Of a stretch of 64,000 nt of DNA, positions 31,966 through 45,376 are shown in pieces; the first letter of the stretch is position 1; every line of letters begins with the position of its first letter. A program made the position numbers and the translations under genes. The notes under the pieces are model-generated. The model was not told the origin of the DNA. It was given only the letters and a program-made list of their open reading frames with translations, and did no database searches. Origin of the DNA: Entonaema liquescens (taxonomy: Eukaryota > Ascomycota > Sordariomycetes > Xylariales > Xylariaceae); the NCBI GenBank assembly GCA_902805475.1, contig CADCSX010000008.1, positions 2,338,001 to 2,402,000 of the forward strand. Direction: 5' to 3'.

Positions 31966-34900
31966 CTTCAGGTTGCTTGCCGGATGCTAATCCAGCCAAC
32001 GGGAAGCTCGGTTGAGACCCAAACTGACAAGTTCCAAAGTATGTAGCACAACACCGCACGTATGGGGAGGGTGGTGTAGGTACGCGTGGATGCTTTTTCT
32101 TCCTCTATTGTACCTCTACAATGCCGCCAGGATCCTTCACTTCCGTCGTTAACCCTCAAAGCATGGGGGTCACGTTAGATGGATGGATTTTACAAGCTGG
32201 GGCTAATAAGCACCTGATGCACGCAACGCAAGCGTGCAAGGTCCCTTCGGGTTCAGATGACGGGGTAGCCGTCAGCTAATCACGATGCCGATGGCTTGAC
32301 CCAAGGCTCTGGGCACCCAGCTTCTATTTCCCCTCCTTGTCTAGACCAGGGTTGCCCCTTAGCGTGCGCCAGTTTGTTCTCACACCGCTGCTTTCCTTGA
32401 ACGGACACCTGGGGGACACCTATTAAACCTGCCCTGTCCTGCTGCCCTGCTGTCCTGTTGCCTTGCTAGTTGCTATTTTATTAAACCTGTCCGGCTGGCC
32501 TTATTGTTGCTGTTGGTGACTTAATGCGTCCAAGCATGAAATTGCTAGACGCCAGCCGTTCGCGCTAGCTTTCCTAGAACGGGAATGCGGTAACGGAATA
32601 CAAGGCGGGCGGATAGATCCCAACGTAGCGGTTCGACGGGGTGACCCGAAACTCTGATCAACGGGCTGCACTGCACAATGCCTCCCTGGGAGCGCCAATG
32701 GATAAACGCAGTCAAACCATCACCTGTCCCCGGCTTGCTATATTAAGGAAATGGGTGTATATGATTGCGGATGATATTGGTACTGCGGTTTTTTACTCCG
32801 GACACCGCTACCACGACTTTTATGGCGTGAGCCGTGACGAGAAGTAGCTGTACTTGTATGTAAGTCGCGGCGCGAAGGGATCCAGCAAGGAACGAACCCC
32901 AGAACCCTGACAAGGGGTGCGGTAACCAGGCCAAATCTAGCCGACCCTTGACGTTTGCGGGATGCGCTACGTAGCGAACGTTGCCTATTAGGTATAATAG
33001 ACGAGTTAGTGTCTAAGAGGTTGCGATAGGGGTGTTTAGATGCGTTGATTGATTGCTCATTGAATTGGAAACCTTCTGCACAGCGAAGAACGAGTCGTTC
33101 TCTGCCCGTATATGTGCAACGAGGCAGCCAAAACCGCCGCCCTAAAGAACAACGACAAAAATCTAGAGGTCGGAAAATGACAGTTTCCAGCTCAGGACAC
33201 CGACCCTGCCAAAGTAGAGGATTTAAAAGGAAAGCAAAAAAAAAAAAAGCAGGCTAGAGGTACATTAGCTGTTTTGCTGTTTACTAGGTACGGTGAGCTT
33301 CACAGGTCGTACGAGAGGTTTAACGGGAGGTCTACAAGCGGCTGCGGTGCAACGTCCAAACGATGATAAACCCCTGAGAGCGCATGCAATATGTAGTGAG
33401 ATAAAACCATTAGATGGGTTAGATGGTAGGCTAGATGGAAAGCGGCGGGGTCCATGGTGTATATTATGTATATTACATGTGTTTTCACGCTTCACATTGC
33501 AGTTGAGTCACTTGGGATGTACCGCAATGTGCGAGGTGAGGGTGGGTATGTATTCTGCATGGCCTTTTCAAACTGCTACCTCGTGATCTTCCCGCGATGG
33601 ATATTACCGCGAACGGAATTCCGCCCGATCTTTTTCGTCATATTCCCGTGTCTCTCGTCCCTTGGCTTGTAAAGCTCGCAGCTTTGCACCACCACCTTGA
33701 AAGTATCGGAGGTTATGAGATGCGAGGGGAACAGGCTGTCAGTCTGTCTAGACCCTTTGAATACCTGTCTCTCACATCTGCGATGGGGTCCACTCTCACC
33801 CGAGACCTTGATTACCTTCCTCGTATGTTGGCTTCTCTGCACCCCAGCGAAGCGATTAACACACACAGTCAGCCTCGGCCCTGCCCTCTTGTGGGGTGCA
33901 GGCAGGGGAGGTAAACAAGTAACAATCCCAATACGTATACGGCCGTGAGCAGCCCTATATCATGGTTCTTATCCAGCTCCGTACCGCATCTTATATGCTT
34001 ATTGCCGGACGAGGGTCCCTGCTTTACTCTTTATAATAGTGTCAATTAAAGACATCGATTATCTGCAGTTGGGAAACTATTACAATGGAGCACCAGGACT
34101 CGCCATCATGATATGCGGTGGTATGGGCCATGTTTCAGAGTATGCAACATTAGTTGTTCTTCACGCCGCGATGGTGTTCTAGAAAAATGGTACGGGCGGC
34201 ACAACAAGCCCAATAACGCTGGGTACATAACCTAAGGCCTGGGTAGACGAATGATACGTGCAGTAATTTCCGCCTCTTATTAAGCAGGCTCCGGGACGAG
34301 GGGTACATCTATGTATTATCAAGGGACTCTCCGTATTATAGGTGGTATTAAGCTCATTTTCTGGAAGTTCTTTTATGCACTTTACGTACCTCGTAACGCG
34401 AATAGGCCATTTTGCACATGCTAAACATGGCAGGGGTGGAAGCTTACGGAGAAATAACGAGACCCAAGATCCGAACAGGCGGGTTCGCCGGAGGCATGAA
34501 ATAAGCAAGGGGATCAATGAAAATAGCAATCGAGATGTTGCGGTGTTTATGCATAGATCCCAACACTAAGAAATGATATGTGGAGAGGAACATCAAGCTC
34601 GCGGTAAGATTTATAGCATTAGTGCAATCCTAGATTGGGTTCAAATAATAATAATAATAAGATAGGAGATGAGATGAGATATGATGAGATGAGACAAGAT
34701 GGATTTCAATACGGTATTTTGGGGTTTAATAATAGATTGAAAGAAGAAAGAAAGAAAGAAAGAAATGAAACTGATGAGAATACTGATATTTCTAAGAGTA
34801 CTGATACTTGTTGGCGAAGCCCATATTCGAAGCACACTTACATGTAGGTATGGTAGACGTCGAGGTCATTCGAGACTTTAAAACACTTTCATGCGCATTA

Positions 34901-37399
34901 AATAGGATTCGTGGGCTGAGCCGAGCCAAGCTAAGATTTAATTGTATATAAGTATACAAAAATACAAGAATGCAAGAATACAATACAATGTTACCTCTTC
35001 TAAGCTCTGTAAGTAATAACAGATCCTCCCGTGGCCAGGTCGCCGTTAGCCCCCTTTCACATAGCTTTCAGCCCATCCCCGCTCTCCACTGTTACATTGT
35101 GCTGATCGCATAACGCTAAGCTCTCTAAGGTAAATCGTCTTCCAGGTCCGTCCGCTCATCCCTCCGTTTGGTAATGGATGAGCAGAACTAGTAGATCTCA
35201 TTGGTCCCATTAGAGCTTTCGAAACATCGAATCTGGTTAAACCTAAGCAGGGGAACAGGGGCAGGGCTCAGCGGTAATGCGGGCAAGGGAGCAAGGGGGG
35301 GTTGTGGTCGAAGTACCTCCAAAGATGCGGGAAACATGGCAACATTGCAGCATGAGCAGCGAAGCCATTGTACAAAGCAGCAAGGGACAGGGCTCACGCG
35401 CTCATAAGAAAAAAATCCTTCTCTTCTTCGATACACGATTCTCATGTAACGTCGGACGAGTCTAAGAGACTGCTACTAGGGGAACCCAGCACAGCTGCGG
35501 TCCCAATCGCCGATATCAACGGCACTCCCTCGATACCTAGTTGTCCCAAGACTAAAAATTGTGACAGAGTTGGCGTCCGTGCATGCTAGACACTTGAGCC
35601 GCTACGCAATTCATGACGCGCAGCCCTTGTTCCCGCCCGTAGCAATACCCCAGGACACCCGGCTCACGATCATTGTGTAGCCCTTTGAACCGGATATTCT
35701 GCTGCATGGTCCTGGGGGAGGGTAAATCCTCCCGTCCCTGTTGGTGCCGCTTTGAAGGGAGGGTGTGGTCGGTGATGTGTGTGCATATGATACACTGGTC
35801 CTACCCGTTCTTCACCTCTCGCCGTTGAGAATCTGACTTGACACCCTCCCTCACTACACCTTTACAAATTATCCTTACCCATAAGGCCAGCGGTGGTTGT
35901 GTGCGATGATACACCACCACCTTACATATCCGCGGCGCACCGGAAGTCATTGCTCTCTTCCATGCACCTCTATTTACTTTGGCCGCTGCATCGCGATCCG
36001 ACCTTCTCGTAGTCTTGACGAATTGCACTCTTGCGCGGGCCTCGGGGCGGATCGGTCACCTACTTTTGACCCCTAGACTAGAGAAATCTCTAACGGTGAT
36101 GAGAGATAAACAAGTCGGATATCACATGCATACTTGTCTACTTACATAGGTACGCGGCCGGTTATTCCCCTGACAGAGCCGATGCCAGGCGTAGGGCCAC
36201 TTCGGGTATTGGAGGCGCCAACAACTATTACAAGTCGCCCTAGTTCCCGTCTGTCTGTTGGTATCACCCCGATTTCCTGGCCCAATGAATTTTCTTGGCA
36301 GGGGAGTTCCTAGATCGTAAACGTGGTAAATGAGCAAAGCCGTGGCCAGCCCGGACTGCCCGTTTCAATTCTATCCGCCGGTGGTTTCCTTCCTTCGGTG
36401 AGGCGCGGCAAGTCAGCTTTGAATAGCTGATTTCAGCTGTAGTCATCATGTTCCTGTTCGTCTCATCACCATCATCACCCATCATCTTTTCCACCATGGC
36501 TGTTCTCATCACAGTCTCACTGCGAATGGCTTTACGTTCCTGGGCTTACTGTATCGATAAGTATCTCGAGTGACGCATTGGAATATGCAACCGCCACCTT
36601 TTAGGCTCTTCCCGTCCTTCGTACATATCCGCTCCCATCCGTGCAGATCCATGTTCGTTGGAATGGGGACCCGTCGACCCACCTCTGTGCCGTATCTGCA
36701 GCCGTGTACCGTGTACCGTGTACTTATGTACGATACATTCGGCTCGAGCTGCAGCAAATCCAGCTTCGAAGGCTTGGGCTTGAGCCTGTGGAACCTAACC
36801 AAATCAGTAATATCACATTTATTGTTAGGTAGTGCTTATATCTAGTAGCCAATGACAGTACAGCGGAGAAATGCTTTATGAGATGCTTGTCATCCTTCTG
36901 GCGCACGTGGGTAGCGTAATTCGATTCCTCCACCATGACATATTCATCCTCGTCAACCCGACCCCTGTGTAACTTAAGTTGCCGGCTATACTAATCTCGC
37001 TGATTGTCCGTCTTTAACTTTGAGGGTATAGCTACACAAACTCCTCCAAAAAGTTAAGATTGTCCTCAATAACTTAACGAGGCGCTGTTGTCAGTCAACG
37101 CCAGGCCCCACGTCCTACACAAAACCCTTCGTCGTTGGCTTGAGAATCTCCAGCTGGGATAAGATGGATGACAATAGTGCGCCACGGCTTTCTGCAGGTG
37201 TTAGACGTTGTAACCCAGCCTGCCCCTTCCAGATTCCAGGGACAAATCAGAATCGAGAATGATGGTGATCTATAAGGTCGGATCGGTTCGGTGAGTCGAG
37301 TACAAACTCGCACGACAAAACCCCGATGCATACTCGATGTTTGCCTGCATAATCTGAAGCCACCAGCTCATCCGTACACCCAACGTGCCAGTTACACAA

Positions 37400-39500
37400 C
37401 AGTATGAAAAGACACCGCCTACATTTATAGTACTATAGAGATACAACATGAAAGTTAATTATGAATGGCTATTTCCACGGTTGATATAAGTACCTAGTTA
37501 AGGGAATGTTTTATTGGCCTTAGGAACATTTGAACGAAAGCTGAACTATTATTTTGAAATATTTACTCGATATAAAAGTCAATCATGAAATCATGAAATA
37601 GCTATATCTACTAAGTGCATATTAATAGCAACCCTTAACAACATCGTAGCTATGATGAATTTTATATTTCTCTTAACCTAGCATTGATATTCAAGCTATT
37701 TTTGTGATTGATAATCTGGTTAGTGACTGAGGAATGAAACTGGAATACCTATAAAATACGTAAAGCTTGTAAAACCCATAATGAAAGCTGAATAATCCGA
37801 GCGATTCCTTTACTTCATATTCAACCGCGCAATTCTTCGCTGATACATTTGTTGACGCAAAAAACCCTGGCTAAGAAAGCTAAAAGCAGCCAGATAAATT
37901 ATGGGGGTATTTATCGAAAACGGCCTACCTTTCAGGCCGCTTAGACACTGGATTTATTGCTGATGTAGTATCTGGTGGGTCCCGAACTTTCCATCATCAC
38001 CAACCTACGATGTTGTTTTACGAGCTGATCTAGATTAACTTACGTACCTAAGTCATTTAGGCGAACGCTAAGGTGAAAGCAATGAATCAATAGACTTCTC
38101 TTAGATTTTGTTGAAACAAATGTAAACCTCACAACCTCTATGACCCTCATCCCTCTCTCACCAGCTAGAAGTATTAAAGCATAGCCAAGGTGCCATAATT
38201 GCGGGATACTTGCCTTTTTCGGAACCTTGCAGGCTAGATCCAATATCTTCAGGGACCTGGGGGATTCGGGAGCCGTCCATCTAGGATCAATATCCCAGAA
38301 AATTTTAATCATGGGCACGCCGGAGATTACGCATTGTTATGGTTCATGGGAATCCCGTCTTTCCAGAGTCGCTACCAAACGCTACATAGATTCACAACCA
38401 CTTAGACCTAATGTAACAGAAATAATCTGCCAATACATAGAAATAGTATCCACCGGATGATGAGGGTGTAAACTAAAGAATCCTTAATGGTGCTTGCAAA
38501 CAAAGGACTCCAGTTGTCCCCGTAGTCGCGGGCTCTACCGAACGAGATATTCGCTTCCCTTGCTAAAAACTTACAGCGCAAACGCCCAATTAACTGCCTC
38601 TACTTAGCAATCAGATTTAAGCTTAGCACAGGTACATGTTATACCTAGCGGGAGTCCTCCCTTTATCAGGCTAAGATGAATTAATCGCCCACTATAGGTA
38701 TTATCCATGGCTTTACTCGAAGAAACTATGTTGTTTCCTTGTAATCCAGCAAATGATAGTCATAAGGCTAAAGAGGTTTGTACACATAGAAAATCGACCA
38801 AGGGAACCATCTCGCCGAGGTAATTCACTATTTAGGCAAGCACAAGAAGCAATAATAACAACTTGTACATCCCATTACGTCTAGTAATATCACCTTTAAA
38901 ATCTATGGATACCTCTTAGAAACGAACACTTCAAGTACCTATATAGTTTAGATAGGTAGGTGAATTGGATAAGTTTGAATGGTGATGGCGTATTTTCGCA
39001 ATATACGTCAACAATAGAAGGAAGTGAATGATGTAATTACTGTCTACTTACCTAGGCATGTGCTCAATTAATAATAGCCTTTAAAATCCAACTCCTTAAC
39101 TAGCTTTCGTTTCAGTTCTTCAATCACTATATTCAGTTGGTTATTAGGTATTTGCCTCGTCAAGGCACTAGGTATATACGAATATTTCTTATTATATACT
39201 GTTTATTATACAGGTCTTAATACATCATGGCGAACTAAATATAGAACAAGGAAATTACAGAATTCATTGAACCTCAGTTTATTATAGGTACATCGATGGC
39301 TTTCGAAACGACATCATGTGCTTTTATCTCTTAAGTGTGAGTCCTTGCTGTATATATATGAAAAGAAATTTGGCCCTTTCCTTTTCTTCACGTACTAAGG
39401 CTACCTGTCAAGTTGGCTGCTTAACATTGCAAGTTAACGGGTGTTTCTGAGCAATAGACCCTATTTTCGTAGGTAGTCTATGCGCTCAGTCCCTCTGGCT
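37400..39500. other. AT-rich island with degenerate coding traces
   Basis: Clearly richer in A/T than its flanks, with many TA-type stops. On the minus strand two short stretches still look protein-like. Around 39085-39210 there is a run reading PNNQLNIVIEELKRKLVKEL then DFKGYY before a stop, and near 38865-38920 one containing VSIDFKGD. These recall Ty3/gypsy pol segments but are too short and too close together to prove it. I read this as a possible transposon relic decayed by repeat-induced point mutation. Confidence 0.35.
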
Positions 39501-42339
39501 GGATATACAATTTAGGTGAGCCTCGGCGATATCAATATTGAAACTAGTGTTTGCAATGGGGTTGGCTGCTATCGTCCTCAACTAGTCCTAGACCAAACCC
39601 TTTTATGCAAAGATCTACCAGGGCTAGGTTAGGTAATTATATACTCCCGACCCGGGATATCCGATGGACCGCACATCGCCGAGTCCGAAAATATTCCGCA
39701 TATCGGGCATCCCTGCCAGACGGAATATCAGTGGAATAAACGCGGTAGGTCTAGGCAGGCTAGCCTATATTTCCACAATGCTAAGCGCGACTGGCGACTG
39801 GGAAATTCCGTAAACAAGGGGATCTGCAACGATGCATTAATAGATAATATTTCCGGATCGGCCTCGCCCACGTCAATGGGCATGTCAATTGGCTTGTATG
39901 TACAATGTACAGCAAGACCCTGTCACAGAAACAAGCCGGATGACCGCATAATGGCTGCCACGTATCTTCGACGCCGTGCCTCACTCTAGCACCAAACCCG
40001 TTACGCTCCTTCTTGCAGTCACAGTAGCACGGGATCAGATATAGGAACCAGACCGCATCTCTGACAGGATGCAATCAGGCGGGCCGTGTGTGCCAAGAGG
40101 ATGAAATCCTTTGGGGCCGGCTAGGTACTGCATTGGACCGCCCTAGAATCACAAGTGAGTACTTTAACCTGAGGTAGTGTACACCGACAATTTGGCTTTG
40201 CAGATGGACCAGGAGACGATGGAGGCTAGCTAGGCAGTTAGGCAAGATGGACCCAGACTATCGGGCTTGGTGGCAGCTGTACGTTTAGGGTCTTTAGTGT
40301 CTTTTAGAACTTGTAAGTTACAATAAGTTGCAGAGGATTAATTGGATACTGAACAGCACGAGCCAATGAATATTCCCTGAAATGGTATTCACGTGACTGA
40401 ATATGCATGCAGCGAGCCGCTCCCGTAAATTGAACCCCGTTTTTCTACCTTACTAGTCGACCTGGCAGGTGTTTGCTGGCCCCCGAATCGCTGCCGAGTA
40501 CGGTGGATACCGAACCTAGCAAGTCCGCACACTTTTCCCTGTTGGTCCCCTCTCAACTTTCTAACACATACAGCAATAATACTTGACAAAGTCTTAGGCC
40601 ATAAAGGAGAAACACATATAGCAATTTTAGGTACACTGCTTACTTGCAGATATAGATACTAAGTTTATATCTTAACTTTTACTACCATAGATATCTTATA
40701 ACTAAGCCACGATAGCTTGTGGCAACAGGAACATCAATAAATGAATGCATTGAATAATATTGAATAGATCCCCCTGTCCTAACTTCGCTGTTACGCGGAG
40801 AAACCAACCCCTCACCTACCCTCTCTGGGATAAAGAAAGCAAGGGAGATAGATCAATGCTTTATTCCAAGGAGGGTTCCAACAGGAAAACCCCCTTTAAG
40901 ATGGTCACTCTGAATGTCCGATCACCATTGTCACAAGCCCATATATCACGCGTTACGGCAGCGCCTAATATAGACTATTCCGTACGTAAAGACAAGTCAG
41001 TTGACAGACTCTCGCTTACCTAGGTACCGAACCATTGTTTATTTCTTCTACTTCCAAGCACCGTCCACCGAGTCTTATTGGCTGGCACGGGTATAGCCGA
41101 AACCACTCGGCTCATTCTTACAAGAATCAAAGGAGCCGACATTGTCCAATAAAGCAAGGAAAGATGCAGATAATCTGTCGATATTTACGCTAGTATTCGT
41201 ATCAACTTCCGAACTACTGGGGAATTGACCTTCGCACCCCACCACGGACGTCTTGTGTCGTACTTCGGTCCACCTCTTCTTATCCGTCCACGTACGTAGT
41301 GCGGTGTAGTGTGTTGTATTTTCGTGTATTATCTTGTATATGGTAGACCGGGGATGCATGTCTTTGATATAATGCTCCTCTAGAGTCGGGGTTCTAGACT
41401 GCTGATCAACACGCTCTCATGAAACTGAACCCTGACGAGCGTCGCATTCACCGGCATCCTGAAGAATTGTATAGAATATGCCATGATTACTGACCCTGCA
41501 GCATTGCCATTTGAAGCATCGTGCATTGCAAAGCTCGTCTACAAGCCTGCCTAATCTCGATCTACATCAATGACTTAAGCAGGGAATAGCCTACATCACA
41601 GAGGGGCGAGATGGTTCCTCCTTATAGCTTCTATTGACAAAGGCGCATGGAGCGGGTTAGTTACCAAGAGGTAGTCAGGCGACTTGGCAGAAGGTGTTGG
41701 CTGGACTAGGCCTTTGTAGGGGGTCTCGAACCATAGAAGCTATTCTAAGAAAACTCTAGTGCAACGCATAGAAGGTTTTTAGATGCATAAGGGGTTTACG
41801 TGTTGTTTGCGGCTGCTGTCGGACTCGATACTACTTAGATAGGTAGTTTAACGCCACATTTTCTCCATCACAAGCAAACACCACCAACATAAGCCTGACG
41901 AAGCAATGGAATCTCGCAAGTGGCTCAGACCTGCATGTGTTGGAGGTAGAAGCCGACTCCAAGCGCATGGCGCTGACTATGATGTTGGCTGTTTAGTTTC
42001 AAATATTTCACTTCCCTCTAATAAGCCGACTCTACATACCATCTACATATTAATGACCTTGAGGCGGTATAGAAGTACAAAGGAGACACCGATAGATCTA
42101 CGTTTGTACATATACAACTTACTCGCGACAAATTTCCCAAGTGTGACTGTGATGGCTAGGAGGTACTGAGGCGATCCTACGCAACGGCGGCTTGGAGAAG
42201 CAGCGGTGAGATTTTATCTGAATACATATATAGGTATATATTTAATATTTACTTAGTGAGGCAATAATACTTTATGCCGAGAGTTGTTTCGCATCGCATC
42301 CGGATGAGCGACGTATCTAAGCGGCTAACCGAGATTTCA

Positions 42340-42375
42340 TAGATTCCGTAGATTCCGTAGATTTTGTAGATTCTA
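42340..42375. repeat. 9-bp tandem repeat
   Basis: Four units of TAGATTCCG, the last two diverged. Confidence 0.85.
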
Positions 42376-42680
42376 CACCTTCTTGGCCTCCAATTTGAAG
42401 TCTGATCGTACATACATATATACATGTAGAGGCGGAATTACCCGGTTAAGGTAACGATCCTTTGGGTCCCGCATATCAGATCTCGTTACACCAACTCCTG
42501 GCTCTGCCTCTTGCTTCACCCTCCCACTTCCATGTTCAATTATGCGCTCGTCTTACTGTTACATGGAAACCTACCCGCGGCGCTTAGAACTACGTATATA
42601 GATAATTGAAATGGATGCATAAAGGCATCAATATACGTATGTATGTAATCAATACTTCATCCTGTAGGTAACTAATTGAG

Positions 42681-42773
42681 TTATTGATATGTGTTGATAT
42701 GTGTTGATATGTGTTGATATGTGTTGATATGTGTTGATATGTGTTGATATGTGTTGATATGTGTTGATATGTG
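42681..42773. repeat. 10-bp minisatellite (GTGTTGATAT)n
   Basis: Eight perfect head-to-tail copies of GTGTTGATAT at 42691-42770, with a partial copy before and GTG after. The complete lack of divergence between copies suggests recent expansion or ongoing length change. Confidence 0.97.
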
Positions 42774-42998
42774 ACTCTTACGTATAAGTGAAGAGGTTAA
42801 AGAGGCAGACCAATAGGTAGGTACGAAGCCTTGCTACGTTACGGAAATTACCCTAGGTAGTAGTTCCGCGCCGCCTGCCTCCAGTTTTCGATATTCCGGT
42901 TGCCTGTTTCCATAATGAATGCGTATACGAAGAAGGCACGTTGGTGGGAGCTACCTGCTACGTTAGGTGTTACCAGCGTTGCCTACATGGGTAAATCA

Positions 42999-43070
42999 GA
43001 GGCAGGTGGAAGGCAGGTTAGAAGGCAGGTTAGAAGGCAAAAGGCAGGTAAAAGGCAACAAAAGGGCAAG
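42999..43070. repeat. AGGCAGGT-type imperfect tandem repeat
   Basis: Six or seven imperfect copies of an AGGCAGGTTAGA-like unit with variable length. Confidence 0.75.
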
Positions 43071-43540
43071 TAAGACGGAAGTTGCATTGTAACTCCCACA
43101 GGAGTTGGGAAGATCTGTCATATCCTTCACTTTTTTATCTTCTAGTACCTGAAAACAGTACCTGGGAACATTGAAAGCCCAGGCTTACGGGATGCAGTTC
43201 GGATACGCTATGTCGCTTTAAACCCGGATATGAGGAAGAAGGAACATAGGGTTTCATCGTCATTTTCTTAGCCATTCATCCATCTCGCGTGTTTCTACCC
43301 CGTGTATCCAATCCCTTGCTACCGGTGCGGCAACAATTGTTACGACTGGTTCCCAACTTGATCCCAAATGGTTCCAACCGGGTGGGGGGTACCATACTTT
43401 TCTATCTTGCTATACCTATTCCTCGTGCAATTTATCCGACATGCAGGCTGACAGCATACAGAGAAACCCAGTCAGCCAAGCGCTAGTCGATGCCCAAAGC
43501 TCCCATCACACGCAAACGGGTTCAAGCCTCGTACCATAGG

Positions 43541-43570
43541 CGTGTGCATGTGCGCGCGCGTGTGTGTGTG
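43541..43570. repeat. Alternating TG/CG tract
   Basis: Thirty bases of alternating purine and pyrimidine with a GCGCGCGCG core, a sequence type able to adopt left-handed DNA. Confidence 0.8.
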
Positions 43571-45376
43571 CTACCGCTGTCGCTGTTGCTATCGCTGCCG
43601 TGGTAGTAATTGACGACTCAGACTACATCTACGCTAGGTATTAAGCCTTCGGCCGTTTTAACTCTCTATCACAAATAATTACGAACGCATAGCAGTCCAA
43701 TGAGCTGACGCCATCCTTAATTCGTCTTTTTCCTCAATTCACCCCACCCTTATCGCAGACGCATTTCCGTTTTCTTCACCTTGCAGACGCCCGTGACGCC
43801 GTACAGTACAATCCTACCTATTGCGTCCTCTCGCCCAAACCACCTTGTGCTTGGTACGCCCGGTCCCTTGCGGCCAGACCCAACCTAAGGCCGACCCAGA
43901 CTCGCCTCTGCTTTGGCGCCTTGTCCATGCAACACCAGCCATACCATCTCAGAGGCTAAGAGCGCATGCTACAGCAGCAAGCTTTACATATGCACTTCCT
44001 CTTGTGACTACGGTCCGCTGCGAAGCTTGCAGGTCCACTTGCATAGCCACAGTAAATCTAACCCTTCTTAGCCTCCCATCCGCCCTGGAAATCATGACTC
44101 ATCGCATTCAAAAAACGTTGTTGGAATGGATAACGTAGCACAACGCATCCTACCGTGAAACCCCAAAGAACCCAGCTGCATCTGCGGGAGGCACTGTCCG
44201 AAGCGCACCCGCCAGGGGGTTAGCAGAGAGAGAGATCCATTTGAACCATGCAAGGCATGGGTATCATATAACCGCCAAGGGAACCAACTCCACGATTCCG
44301 TAGCCCATCGGCTCCATTATTGTTGCTTTTCGTGGTTACAATGATCGGACCCGTCGTGGCGTGCCGTACTATCCTTCCCGCCTACCGTTTCTCCCGATTT
44401 GCCCGTTTCGGTGCTTACCGTACCACACCCAAAGTAAATTAACGCACACGGTAACGAGGCGGTGAATAGGTAGGTACAATCAAGTCCCTTTAGATGTGAA
44501 AGTAGGCAATATAGTTTATGCTACGGAACTGTTAGAATTGCAGTACATGGCATTCCGTCATCCATTACACGCCCCAGAGCAGGTACAAGGATTTACGCTA
44601 AAACTTCCAACGTAGAAAGTTGCCGGGTAAAAAAGTCACCGGAATATCAACGATAAGCACGCGAGAAGTATGCGATATGTCACCGGCGACGCCTATTTTA
44701 AGGAAGCAGGGCTAAGACTTCAAATAGCAAAGAATCAAAACACACGGCCTACTTATTGAAAAACGGAAACGAGACCAAAGCACAGACTAGGAAAAGCAAC
44801 TAGAACGATCGGTGTAAAATAACAAGATGGCGGAGGCTAATAGGTTACACTTCAAGTAAGCTCGATCCCCATTCTAATTCGCCGAGCGCCATATCATTCC
44901 TTCCCTTTGTAGTATGTGTCCCTTGTATATCGAGATGGGATGATCTTTTATTCGGGAACCATAGTTCATCCCTGTATGAGAGATCCATTGTTAAGCATAA
45001 TATCGAAACCTAGTTGGTTACGATGGAGAGGAAGAAGGGCAGAGAGAGCGACATGTACCTGTGTACTTCATTATTTTACCGCCTCGTCTGTTTCTTCTCC
45101 GCTTCCTGCTGGGGGCGGAAGGAACCTATGGGCAAGTTTTGCCTGTAGAATCCATGTCGTGGCCTCTTCTCCCTAGCTTAGCTTCAGTCCGTCAGTGGTC
45201 CCTACATTGAGCTGGGAGATCATTGTATGTGGTCTACCACCCAGTAGTGCGATCCATCCGAGAAGCATTGACGCACAATCGAACCTTGTGGATCGATATA
45301 TGCGGCACAGCGCGGCGCTGGCGGCATACCAGATGACAAGAATGAAGAATATTAGCTAAAAATGACATCCCTGTAG

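Larger units (their letters stand above)
27999..37399. other. Gene-poor region A, with long pyrimidine and TG tracts
   Basis: Nothing recognisable is encoded in 9.4 kb. The part next to the regulator (28.0-31.9 kb on the minus-strand upstream side) is rich in purine/pyrimidine and TG tracts, as often seen in long leaders of fungal regulatory genes. A CT-rich block lies at 31858-31965. (GATGA)-like repeats are at 34667-34696 and AAGA repeats at 34743-34765. Short frames throughout lack domains, and none have partner exons. Confidence 0.55.
39501..45376. other. Gene-poor region B
   Basis: Nearly 6 kb with no recognisable gene on either strand. It contains minisatellites at 42340-42375, 42681-42773 and 42999-43070 and a GTGC/TG tract at 43541-43570. 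The 5' end of the methyltransferase gene should lie near its right edge, but I could not find it. Confidence 0.55.

Noticed and set aside
42681..42773. CRISPR-like array
   Set aside because: Units are contiguous 10-mers with no spacers, in a fungal genome; it is a minisatellite.
45240..45350. Possible HET-domain fragment (IREALTHNRTLWIDICG) before the methyltransferase
   Set aside because: Only one short stretch resembles the HET LWIDAICINQ motif. The key residues after it are missing and the frame stops. Too little to call.
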